Made by a program: the position numbers and the translations under genes. Positions 24,501 to 35,090 of a stretch of 64,000 nt of DNA are shown here, piece by piece. Source of the stretch: Todiramphus chloris collaris (taxonomy: Eukaryota > Chordata > Aves > Coraciiformes > Alcedinidae); NCBI GenBank assembly GCA_025345505.1, contig JANVCC010000077.1:4150607-4214606 (forward strand), read 5' to 3'. Each line of letters opens with the position of its first letter. Position 1 is the first letter of the stretch. The notes below the pieces were generated by a model, which was not told where the DNA came from, ran no database searches, and was given only the letters and a program-made list of their open reading frames with translations.

Positions 24501-26025
24501 GGAAGAGTGAAACTGTTATCCTGCTCAACTAGAAAAAGCTCAGAAAGGACATTCCTATGCTGTCCATTTTTTATCATTTATAGAAGTCTATGAGGGCATT
24601 TGCTGGCACTGATGGATTGATCAGCTTTTAGGACTGACATTCTTCCTTGTACCCAATTAAATTTGCACATGCACTGACTTCTTACACTTGCCCTCTTTTT
24701 CAGGCTTTCTTCCCTTCTCTGTGGGCACATCAGAGAGAGTGAAATTAAGATTATACCGAAAAAGGAAAACAATCCAGAGAGAGAACTGAAGCTGAGGTAA
24801 TGGAAAAAAGCTGTTTGCAGAAATATGACTGTTCTTTCTGCAGATATTTACAGAATCCTAGAAAGTGTTAAACTGGCAATGAAAAACAACTTCTGTCTGA
24901 ACTACTCATCGCAGACAGAAAGAACAAACAGAGAATTTGCACTTACACAATCACTAATCCAGTCAGTGCTTTTACATACCTCTTTATGCTTAGTCTTGAA
25001 ACCAGAGTGAAAAAAAATATTTCAATGCTCCAATTAAACATTTGAATTCATTTGTATTTTTCCTCATCAAGTGCCATAATGAAAGAGGGAAAATTAAATG
25101 TAGCTTTACTGTTCAATCAGTCAAAGCTGACAACCAACAATAAAAAGCATTAATCTAAATTACCAGCATAGAAAAAAATGACACAACACTGTCTCCAGGA
25201 CTGGATGGAATTGGTACCTATCACTGAAGGCCACCTGATGAATTCTGAGTCACTCTTAATTTGCAGGGACTATGACTGCATTTTACTATTGCACATGATA
25301 CTTCCTGTTTTTCAGAGCAATTTGTTCAAGTGTGTGTCACCAACTGGAACATGTTTTTAGAAGATGAGAATGTCAGCTGAAACCATCAAATCTTTTCATG
25401 GGGCAAGTAGTCAGCTCTTAAAAAAAATCAGTTGTTTTTCCATTTCCCTTCCAAAAGCAACGGTGTTTTTTAATGCGTTGTTTCTGTTACAGTGTCCTCT
25501 TGGACAACTTTCCAAACCAACCTTGCTCCCTTCCCAGAGTTTCTACATGGCAGACAGTGATCAGGTGTCTCCTGCTCCTCCATGGCCATACACCTGGCTG
25601 GTTTAGTTGTTTGCTTCCCGTAGGCAAAAGCAGTGGGGGGACACACCACTTCTTTCTAAACTCTGTGACTTCAAAGGATACTCCAAGAGCTTGTGCAGCT
25701 GCAAGCACTTTACAGCCACAACTGGAAGCATCCTATGCAGTTTCTCACTGCAGCATTCTGTGTTTGGTGAATCCACTGAGGTTTGCGCTGCCTGTCTCAC
25801 AAGCTGGAAAACCATCCACACCATCCAAAAACCACAGGAGAAATCCAGCAGCACCTTCTGATCTAACCTTTTTCTTCTACTTCACAAATGGCACAGACAG
25901 CCCTCCCTCTTCAACAATATCCTACCTATGCTCCTCTATGAGTTGCTTATCATGACCCAGTCAGACGTGCATTACTCTTTGAAATGCAAATGAATCATTT
26001 AATTTGCTCAGCCCTGATGAATGAC

Positions 26026-26049
26026 AACAAATGTTTCAACAAATGTTTG
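26026..26049 (+). repeat. Tandem duplication, 12 bp x 2
   Basis: AACAAATGTTTC is followed directly by AACAAATGTTTG. Each unit contains the inverted words AACA and TGTT, so the pair also has dyad symmetry. It is otherwise unremarkable. Confidence 0.8.
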
Positions 26050-26180
26050 TTTCTCCCCAAGAAAATGTACAGTGGAAATCTCTTATAAGTGCTTTGACTA
26101 GAAGGTTAAAGAACTGTTGCTTTTTAATTTGATGCCTGCCTGAAGCCTCTGATTCCAAAAAGTATTTAGATTCTAAGGAG

Positions 26181-26196
26181 AAAAAAAAAAAAAAAA
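26181..26196 (+). repeat. Poly(A) run
   Basis: Sixteen A residues within an A/G-rich stretch. No retrotransposed sequence is recognisable upstream. Confidence 0.8.
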
Positions 26197-26560
26197 GGAG
26201 AAGAATAACATATATATTTTTTTCTGGATAAGAGAGCTGAAACTTTTCTTATTCTGGATGTGTCTTCTTTGAGTTACGGGCTTCCTTCTCTAACCCATTG
26301 CAATTTGAGACTGGAGAGGCAACCTTCAGCTCTCCATAGTGCAGAGTATTAAGGCTCCTAATGCTTAATATCATTAAGCCTCCTGTCACATGAGTGGAAA
26401 AGAGTTGCTCAAGAAGATGTTGGGTAACAAAATTAATAAGACTCACTACATTTTGTATGTGAGAGACCTCCTATATAACCAACAAAACCTGCTCAGTATC
26501 ACCCCTGGAGTTTGGGAAATTATTTGTTGCATCCTGAGTGGATACCTCTCTTAATTTGTG

Positions 26561-26584
26561 GATAAATTGATGGATAAATTGATG
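26561..26584 (+). repeat. Tandem duplication, 12 bp x 2
   Basis: Two exact copies of GATAAATTGATG in direct succession. Each contains a GATA word. This is most likely a replication-slippage product. Confidence 0.85.
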
Positions 26585-27839
26585 GATCACACCTGACTGA
26601 CTGCACTTAGAGAAGCCACACTGATTTAATGGGAACCTACACACTGGGTGCAGTTATAAATGCTTCATTAAACTGATGCAATGAAAATAATCTTGGTTTC
26701 AACTGGACTCTGTTTATAATCCCCAGAGAGAAACTGGTAATTCCAGATTATGATTTATTTAATTTTAAGATACTTCTTCAGAGTAGGATGTATAAAACAT
26801 ATTCTCAAAGTACACCTTCGACCCATGGACTTCAGAGGGAGCAGAAGATGTACAGCTTAAGAGGTAGATATCTACAGTGTAGATATTTAGATGAGTATCA
26901 TTTCAAGTGTTTTGAGCCAAGGACCATCATAACGGTCATGATGGTAAAACCCTAGATAAGATATTCAGTTCCAGATTAGAGGTGGAAATTGGAACCAGGT
27001 GGAGTCATTTCAGCTGCATTGTACTATCCTTCCTGGACTCCTGCTGGTGCTCCAGGATGGTGCAGGTCTGGATTTGTACCAGCTGCACATGGTTGTCTTG
27101 AATACCTTAATATATAAAATGTCTCTACTTCCAACAGAAGTGGGTTGGCACATGAGCCAAGATCTTATATTTCCATTAAAGTTCATGGGAATCTTATCAA
27201 TAACATCTGTTGAGTATGGAAAAGTGCTCAGCTCCCTCTAAAGTTTACATTTATATTCAGTCAACTGAACAGCTCGCTTGACTCCACTCCCTGTAGTGAC
27301 TACATCTCTGCTGACTGCGAAGGCACCCACTGAACATCGAGATACACAGACACTTGAATGAAGGTGTCTTAACGTGGAACTGAATTGTAACGCAGGAGCA
27401 CAGCACTTTCAGAGACTTTACAGTGGGCATTGTGCCTGGGAAAACCAACTGTTCCAACAGATGCTGTAAAAAATAGGGGCAAAACCTCTGCAGACTTCCA
27501 GGGAGAAATTCCCCTGGTACAGACTGTTTAGAACATCTGTGATTTTTGTAATTATTGCCTTTTTTTCCTGCTCAGATGTGCCCATGCCCAGATAAACCAA
27601 AATGTCTCCAAAATGATAAACAGATGAATATAAGGCTGAGAAGATACTTGCTATTAGTTATTCACATTGAGGGAGGGATATAATTAGTTTTACAGTTGCT
27701 AAGGTATTGAGAGTAAGCAATTGCTATCTCCAGTTCATCCATAAACAAGCTTCTATATTAGTTAGCAATAAGAAGAGACCACAAGTGCCACCAATTACTG
27801 TAGCTGTGTAATGACATGGGCTTTTCCTTTGCTTTCTGG

Positions 27840-27860
27840 TTTGTTTGTTTGTTTGTTTTT
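27840..27860 (+). repeat. (TTTG)n microsatellite
   Basis: Four to five TTTG units ending in a T-run, flanked by unique DNA. Confidence 0.85.
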
Positions 27861-29993
27861 TCAGTGCTTTGTGATTTCTTGCTCATTCATTCTAGTCAGT
27901 GCTCTTGAGTTCAGAACTTCCTTTATTGGAAACAGGAGGTTCACATTGATCATAGCATTGGAAAGAGACCATTTGGGATGGTAGCTGAGGAAATTATAGA
28001 GATTCTTAAATTAGAATGCAACCCATTCCCAATAGAAAGGGAAAAGTCAACACAGTACCAATTCTAGCAAGGTGACATTCTTCCAAACATCATTAGCTGC
28101 AGAGGAATGGATTTAAGTGAGAATTTGATGGACTTCTTTCCTATGTTGCCAGTTCGACATACACTTGTCTTAGAAAAGAAAATACAAGCACTAATTTCCT
28201 ATTCAGGATAAAGAGTCTGGTCTCTTGGAAGAAGTGCTAGCAGTAGGCAGTTTGGTTTCTAGCACTCTCCAAAAGGTAAGGAGGTGCTGGCAGAAGCGAC
28301 AACAACGTTAAGATGAACTTGCAGTGAACAACTGATGCTCAAAATACAAACGAAGACGTTGCTAGTATTGTCAAAATACGAAGTGAGTTCATAACTCTAC
28401 AAAAGGTAAAGGCTCCTCACTTGTAATTATTTCTTTCAACTCTGAAGAGCTCATCAAAAATGTCTTCCTATCCTGGGCAAAGACAGCTTTTTAAATGTCA
28501 CAGAAATAGAGAACACTTCTTGCAGTACCAGAAGAGGCCATTTCAATCTCTCAACTAGCAATGGTTAGAAGTTCCTAACAGTAGTGCTTAAGCAACTGAT
28601 ACTCCTTCTCCATGCCTGCTCTTACACCTGCTGTGCACCATCCATGGTGCTAGCATGAGAATTTTTGAGGCCAGGTGAAGAACCAGAACAGAAAAGTGGC
28701 TCAACTGAAAAAGAACCAGCTTGGCAGTGGTCCCAAGGGACAGTGGACAGAAGCTACTTCTATCACCAAAGAAAGCCAAGTATTAAAAAGTATAAATGTC
28801 TTTCTAAGTATCACTCTTTCCCCATAACCAATACTTGTACTGGTGCAGAATTTGGTTAATAAACTTTGCCACCTTCAGTCTCCACCTTTCTGTATACATC
28901 AGTTTCCATAAGTCATATACACCATGTTTCCCGCAGTTTTTGTGACCTAACGAGGACTCCAGGATGCCAGACAAAACCACCCAGGCTGCAGAGCAAGTGA
29001 TTTGTCAGCTGTGCCTGTCACTGCAAGACACTTCTTGAACCTCATTGCTTACTACCTCTCACCCCAGTCCACAGTGCTTAAGATTATCCTCCACAATCAG
29101 TGAGTTCCTATCTTCTTTTTAGACCTCCTCACAGAGAAGGTCTGCCGCTGCATCTGAAGGGTCCTTATTCAGAGGCTCACTCCAGCATCAGCTAGCACTC
29201 ACAGGCACAGTGGAGATATTTCCCTTATTTACACTCCTCCCTCCATCTCAGCAGTTCCATGTCAGTAGAAGATATCCGCCAGCTCCCTCTGTAAGTGCAT
29301 GATGCAGCAACAGTCTGGGTCTCTCTGGTTGGTGTCTCTCTCTGTACACATGACATCTTTCTGAACCTTCCACATTTTTCCTCAGTCTGTAATTTTTATT
29401 TATTTGTTTGTAATTATCTGAATTCTGGAATTTTTCTGCTCTTGCTGTCTTCTCTGTTTTAAGGGTTGCCTCTCTAGCCAGTTACTACAGAGCTAATGGC
29501 ACAGCGTTGCCAACCTCTAGAAATATACTAGTATGCTTTACACACAGGCACATACACAAATGCTTTCACCACTATATACAGACATTGTATCATGTCATCT
29601 TTATAATACCTACATAATAAAGGAGCAAGTGCCCTTGAAATATTCAATTATAAATACGTCATTTTTATAGATCTGAAAGTTTTATAGGTTTAAAACTTTC
29701 ACCTCTGCTCATGCAGATACATTTTTTTTTAAATAAGTTTGGGAAAACTAATCACAAAACCATGAGATATATACCTATTTGTTAATGCTTCATGGCTTAC
29801 TGTCAAAAGGCTGGTGTAGAAACAAGTTAATAGCCTACAAATTCTGTTTTGGGAGATTACAGGGTTTTCATACAAGAGGATTAACACAAAGACATGATTA
29901 TGCTTTCAATTGCATTGTTACGTATATCATAGCATAATGTGGAGTTCATCAATGGAATTGCATATTTTCTGTGTTGTGTTTGGTGAACCTGGA

Positions 29994-30090
29994 AATTACA
30001 GAGGAACTTGCTGAGATAGAAGGACACAGGTTAAAAGAAAGGAAGCAAATTTGCCGAAGACATACAAATCGGAAGAGTTAGGAATGGATT
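29994..30090 (-). mobile_element. Possible MIR-like SINE core relic
   Basis: On the + strand the phrases ATTACAGAGGAACTTGCTGAG, ACACAGGTTAAAAG, AATTTGCCGAAGACATACA and GGAAGAGTTAGGAATGGATT follow the antisense MIR order (TTACAGATGAGGAAACTGAGG, CACAGAGAGGTTAAG, ACTTGCCCAAGGTCACACAG, GTGGCAGAGCTGGGATT), with a short insertion. Neither the tRNA-like head nor the tail is visible. Confidence 0.4.
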
Positions 30091-30418
30091 GCATGTTTCT
30101 TGGTTCTTAATTTAGTGTATTACCAAGTGCAATATGCTGTTTTCCCTCTGTAAGCATCTTTATGACCTTTACTATGACAGCTCACTAATAAACTAGTCTA
30201 TTTTATACAATCATAGCATCATAGAATCATTCAGGTTGGAAAAGACCTTTAAGATCATCAAGTCCTGCCATTAACCCTGCTCTACCAAGCCCTCCACTAA
30301 GCCATATCCCCAAGCACAACATCTATACGGCTTTTGAACACCTCCAGGGGTGATGCCTCAACCACCTCCCTGGGCAGCCTGTTCCAGGGCCTGACAACCC
30401 TTTCAGTGAAAAAATTTA

Positions 30419-30790
30419 GGGTCTGACTCCACTAATCTCTCTCCCTCTCACACTCCCTGACACTCCTTATCCTTTCTGCTTCCTCCTCCATCTCAGCCAG
30501 AGGCTGACCAGATCACTCGGCCGGTCACATGGCACACAGGCATTGTCTTTGCCGCCCTCCATTTCAAGTGCCAGGCTCAGGCGCTCCCTGCAGAGAGAGA
30601 CCTGGACACCCGTGTGTTTGCGTGCGAGCTCCCTTTGGGTCAACACATTTCTTTGGGCAACAGCTTTCGCCTGGGTTGTAACCATAGCTGGGTCCTCTAC
30701 TGGGAGGGCGATGATGACTAGTTGGGCTTTGCCCCTCAAGTCAGGATAAGGACCAGTTGGAGCGACTGAACGTAGCCCTTGGCCCAGCAC
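30419..30790 (-). pseudogene. CR1 ORF1 N-terminal relic
   Basis: A minus-strand frame from about 30790 carries TQRELARKHTGVQVSLC and LALEMEGGKDNACVPCD, then shifts by one base near 30530. The other frame continues as DLVSL..AEMEEEAERIRSVRECERERD, then a TAG where tryptophan would be expected, then WSQTL up to the junction near 30419. The C-x2-C pair followed by a glutamate/arginine-rich helix is the expected layout of CR1 ORF1. The frameshift and stop make it non-functional. The real ORF1 start is uncertain. Confidence 0.6.
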
Positions 30791-30997
30791 AGCTCTCTGC
30801 TAACAGCCGTGGCACCGGCCGAGTGGCACCAGCACCATTTGCCCGCCCGTTCTCAGCGCGCAGCGATCGCTGTCCTCCCTGATGCTTCTTACCTGCTGCG
30901 GGTGCGGCCATCTGGCAACGCTCACACCTCAGCAGCCTTTCCCACGAGAGCTGCCGTCTTGTGCCGGGTCTCTCCACTCCCCAGGCATTTCCCTACG
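30517..30997. promoter_or_regulatory. CpG-dense island, probably CR1 5' UTR promoter region
   Basis: I count 27 CpG dinucleotides in about 480 bp, against a CpG-poor background over the rest of the window. GC-rich words such as CACCGGCCGAG, GCGCGCAGCGATCGC and GCTGCGGGTGCGG cluster at 30810-30910. It falls inside the part read as CR1 5' UTR/ORF1, where an internal LINE promoter is expected. The alternative is the CpG-island promoter of an unannotated gene, but no exon or splice signal is recognisable next to it. Confidence 0.55.
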
Positions 30998-31887
30998 AAA
31001 GGAAAACCTCAGGAAAACCCCTCAACACCAAGACAGATGTGTGGTTTTGTGCTCCAGCCTTTTGCCTTGCACCTGTGGGTCAACTAATTGTGTGAGGGAC
31101 AGTAGATCTTATTTCTCTCTAGTACGAGACAAAAGCAAGTTATTTGGAGCTTGGTTTTTTTTGATTTGCAAGGATATGTGTTCACATTCTGCATCCAGAA
31201 CTCCAAGTTCACAGAACAATGAAAGATCATTTTTATATTACGTAGGAAAATTATCCTTTTTACACCCTGCTGGCATATTTCTGTGAAGAGAAATGTATCC
31301 CCAGCTTCGTATAAGTATAAATGAGGATATTAACTCTCTGCCTCATGAGCCAGTCCTGCGCTGAGGTGGCAAAGCATGTCAATGCTCCATAAAATACCAG
31401 CATGGGGAAGAATAAACTCTGCCCTATAATAAAAATCACCATACAACTGAAACTGATACGAACCAGAAGATGACAGGCTTAGGAAAGAAAACTGGTTGCA
31501 GTATACTACTAGGATAGAAGAAAAGTATATCACCTCAAGAGTACTGAGCTTGTAGGAGAGAAAATGGCATTGTTTGCCTCAGCTTCCTGAGTGGAAATGC
31601 TCTGGGTTGCAAATAGAAGCTCTCTTTTATTTCCCTTGAGCCCCTCTGGGGATGATGCTAGCCCCTAACAATGGACTCTCAGTTCCCAGTGGCATAGTGG
31701 TTTCACAGTGGATTCACACAGGGCAAAGGAGGGTTGCAGCAACCCTACTCACCTGATCAATCACTCCCTGTTTAAAGATGCATGACTACAGACCAAAAAT
31801 ATTTGACAGCAACCTCCAGGGTGGAACTGAGCAGGTGAAAGATACTGCACAAGGGACATCTCTTTTCTCTATGATGAAAAGTCGTGT

Positions 31888-31914
31888 CCCATCCCCCCCC
31901 ACCCCCCGCCACCC
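31888..31914 (-). repeat. C-rich tract, G-quadruplex potential on the minus strand
   Basis: The + strand reads CCCATCCCCCCCCACCCCCC then GCCACCC: at least four C3+ runs with loops of one to four bases. The minus strand therefore fits the canonical quadruplex rule. Confidence 0.8.
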
Positions 31915-33145
31915 ATTTTCTAACCTCATTATTCTGGAAAATGAAGAGAAGGGGGCAAAAAAGTAACAACAACAAACAATGCCTCCGTCTACTTAAGCAA
32001 ATTTACTACGCTCAAAAATCTGTCACGGTTAGCACTGTGTTGGTTACTGTGCTGTTCAAAAGACCTTTCATGTCTTTTACCACCCTCCAGCTTCATGCTC
32101 AGCATTTCTAACATCTCCAATATTTTATCTGATTTTGAGTTTGTCATTTGCACCTACAATTTCCATCATTTCCTCCTTGGCTACACTCATTGCTCACTGT
32201 CTGCCAAGATCAAAGTAGAAGACACAGACATCTTCCCTTCACTATTTGCTTTACTGTTACTGTTCCTCATGATTCCTGCCTCCTATGTAAATAATACCTT
32301 CTCTGGGTGGTTTTCTTGCTGTGTTTTACCTTTTTGCATGAAATCTCATCACATTTTTTATTCCATTGCCAATGTCTCATATTGGGACTCTTGGAAATAC
32401 ATCCTTACCCCTACTACCAAAGATGATCTTTTCAAAGATATTTCAACACTATTAGGTCCCAGTTTCACCAGAAGAAAGAATATTTCCTTTGAGAATCCTA
32501 GCATAAGAAATAACCACAATCAATCCACAGCTCGGTTATCTGAAAACAATTTACGAAACAGGAATTATGATTCCCATTGACCAACAAAGAGAAGACACAA
32601 AATGTAAAGGTAACTGCTGGAGGAAGCCAGATCAACACAGGGTAAAGACTCCCTGTCACCTCACTGCTCAAGTGACCAAAATACCTATATTGAAAAAGAA
32701 TGCAGAATTTAGTGCTTATCACCCATATGTACATCAGGAGGCTAAAAGAAAATTCCTCACTGATTTTCAATCCTTTGCAAGTGACTAGAAAAGTAGTAGG
32801 TAGATGTGCAATGTTTCATGGGAGCTGTATTTTAGCCCAGAGGCCATTCCTGTGGAATTATTGGGATATGAACCAAATCAGGAACCAGTGAGGTCCCATG
32901 GGTGGAGAAAGCACAGTCTGAAAGGATAAGAAGCAAATCCTCCTACATTCAACCACCTACATTAAGTATGTGTAATCACAAACACTGGAAAGTGTTATCT
33001 CATTCCAGATAGCCCAAATATAGGATGTCACCGTTCCCAAGTAAAGACCTTCAGACAGATCCTTAGAGATCTTATAGATGATTGTGGCTTCCTATAAAAA
33101 CCACAATAAAGGAGGTCCATCCCAGATTATCAAAAGTTAATTAAC

Positions 33146-33161
33146 TTTTTTTTTTTTTTTT
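33146..33161 (+). repeat. Poly(T) run
   Basis: About sixteen T residues following TTAATTAAC. No retrotransposed sequence is recognisable on the minus strand next to it. Confidence 0.8.
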
Positions 33162-33995
33162 AATCTCTGGGAAATCTCCTTTGGGGGCAGAAGTGGGGAT
33201 CAACCCTTGTATTTAAAAAGACTGTTTTCAGCTTTGGACTTCTCTCTGTCTAAACCAGGGCCCAAAGAGAGCATGAAATACTAAAAATCCTAGGTCAATA
33301 TTTCCCTCTGATCTTGTTTCTCCTGCAGTCTATGGTCAAAGTCTGATACTCACATTCAGTTCCCCCTTTGTGCGCACATATTAATCTCATAAATTAAAAG
33401 GCAGCTCACAGTAGATATTGCCCACAAGACAGAAGTCCACCATATACTACTTCTTGGAAGAGAGAAAGAATTATTTTTAATTTTCAGAATTCAACTAGGG
33501 AAAAGCAGATATATCTCAGTTAGCAGAAACCAGTGCCTGCATATTAAAAATACATTAAGATCAATAAATGGATAAGTGAAACATCTATTAAAACATTTCC
33601 ACCTAATATAAAAGACATGCATAGCTGTATAATTGAAATATAATTTCTGTTCATACTACTATGAGATATAGAATTTCAATGAAAACATAAAGCACAGAAT
33701 TATATTGCTCACTGTTAATTATCCAGGAAATAGGATTATTATTTTGTTTTTAAGTGATTTTTGTGTGAGTGTGCACTAGTATATGACTTCAGATTTACAG
33801 CTGGAGGATGAAAATCTCTATCTGCCACCTAGAAAACAGATGGAAAAAGAGAGGGCAGGTTCCTCTCACTACTACTCCTTTCAGTCCTGCTCTTCACTCT
33901 TGTTTGGAAAGGACTTGGTTTTTAGGACTACCAGCCAGGTTTTATTTCCATGACTCTTCCCCTTCTTTCTCCTCCTTGTCCTTATCTTCCCATCC

Positions 33996-34025
33996 TTACC
34001 TCCATGATCATTACCTCCATGATCA
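33996..34025 (+). repeat. Tandem duplication, 15 bp x 2
   Basis: Two exact copies of TTACCTCCATGATCA in succession, starting a third with TT. Each carries the palindrome TGATCA. Confidence 0.9.
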
Positions 34026-34984
34026 TTCCCATGCTTTATTCTCCAAGGCAATTTGGTTGTGAAACTGTCCAGAAACTGTAGCACGCTATCATTTTAAGCA
34101 TATTGTGAAGCAGATTTATGATCACTGTTGGCATAATCAGGAAAACAGAAACTTAAAGTTTCCTGAGCTAAAAACAGAATTGCACATGATTCAACAGACA
34201 CTATTTTGTACTATAAATAGTGCATAGAGATGACATGCAAATGAAAATATTTAGTAAACTAACATTTCTGGGTATTTTAAATATGAATCTAAAGGTAATG
34301 CGTGCTTTGAAAGTGTCTCACATCCTTGGAAGTGGGCTCATGCATATTTCCTACTTACAAGCTTTAGACTCCAGCTCTGCTTCTAAGCTTTGAGGTGGGA
34401 ACCTGCCTCTAAGTGTGCTCAAGGCCCACACTGAACCACATAATAACTTCCAAGAAGTCAAACTTAATAACAAAAAGACATATTTTTCTATATTTTTGCA
34501 AGCACCATTTATCTTCAGAGATGGATCCCTATTTCTGAGGATACTGGCAGAATACTCTGAAAAAGGACAGAGGGAAAGCTGCACAGCTCCGATATGTTAA
34601 ATGCCTTAATTTCATTTTCTTTACAGTCAAGAAGGGTGCTAAAATAGAGTATAGCTTATGAGAAGCTGTCAGCTTTTCACTGTACTACCAGAAAATATGA
34701 AGCTTAAGGCTGAGAGGGCTACCTATAGATCTATCCCCCAAACATCACCAGAGCTTCCAGGACATGAGGGGCAAGACTCAGGGTGGATGTGCATTACACA
34801 AAATATATAGCAACAAGAGGCCTGAGGTGGATGATAAAAGGACATCCTTCCTGGCTTTGCACTAGCTGTCCTGGGTGCCCTCGGGCAAAGCTGGTCCCTG
34901 GTGTTAGAGAGACAAGCCATCTTAGAGGAAAGTTAACATTCTAAGCTGTGGTGCTATCATGCCACCACTGTAAGATGCCTGCTG

Positions 34985-35090
34985 GGAAGTGAAATCATTT
35001 GTTTGTTTGACTTCAGTGGGAAAAGTGAAAGAAAAAAAAAGCGAGAAAAAAGAAATCAATTTGGCTTTAGGAAGATTTTGATGAGTCAGA
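34985..35090. promoter_or_regulatory. Candidate IRF/PRDM1-like and AP-1-like motif pair
   Basis: AAAAGTGAAAGAAA at 35021-35034 matches the general GAAANNGAAA/AAGTGAAAG pattern bound by IRF and PRDM1 proteins. A consensus AP-1 site TGAGTCA lies at 35082-35088. A further GAAGTGAAATC is at about 34986. The A-rich purine stretch between them lowers the information content. Motif-only inference. Confidence 0.2.

Larger units (their letters stand above)
20841..30207. other. Single-copy noncoding sequence
   Basis: I recognise no gene over more than 9 kb. A G-run lies at 21545-21568, A16 at 26181-26196, tandem duplications at 26026-26049 and 26561-26584, (TTTG)n at 27840-27860, and a possible MIR-like core at 29994-30090. 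The stop-poor stretch 25364-25955 is open in several frames at once, which argues for base composition and not a coding exon. Confidence 0.6.
30208..31086 (-). mobile_element. CR1 LINE with 5' UTR/ORF1 head joined to 3' tail (internal deletion)
   Basis: This is a minus-strand CR1 in two parts. 30208 to about 30418 is the last ~210 bp of a CR1: on the + strand an ATAGAATCATTCAGGTTGG end, CCACCTCCCTGGGCAGCC, and TTTCAGTGAAAAAATT. Immediately beyond, 30419 to about 31086 is GC-rich and reads on the minus strand like a CR1 5' UTR running into ORF1. The frame includes RERLSLALEMEGGKD and a CVPCD zinc-binding-like pair, then after a one-base shift AEMEEEAERIRSVRECER. The last is a charged coiled-coil-like segment characteristic of CR1 ORF1. 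Everything between early ORF1 and the 3' UTR, probably more than 3 kb in an intact element, is missing. The 5' limit at about 31086 is set by the fall in GC and is approximate. Confidence 0.75.

Noticed and set aside
27951-27985. ATCATAGCATTGGAAAGAGACC as a CR1 3' end
   Set aside because: Resembles the CR1 end for ~20 bp only. The downstream sequence does not follow any CR1 order I know.
30467-30790. 107-codon minus-strand frame beside a CpG island as a possible first exon
   Set aside because: Its reading matches CR1 ORF1 character (C-x2-C, then after a one-base shift AEMEEEAERIRSVRECER) and it joins a CR1 3' tail, so LINE origin is the simpler explanation.
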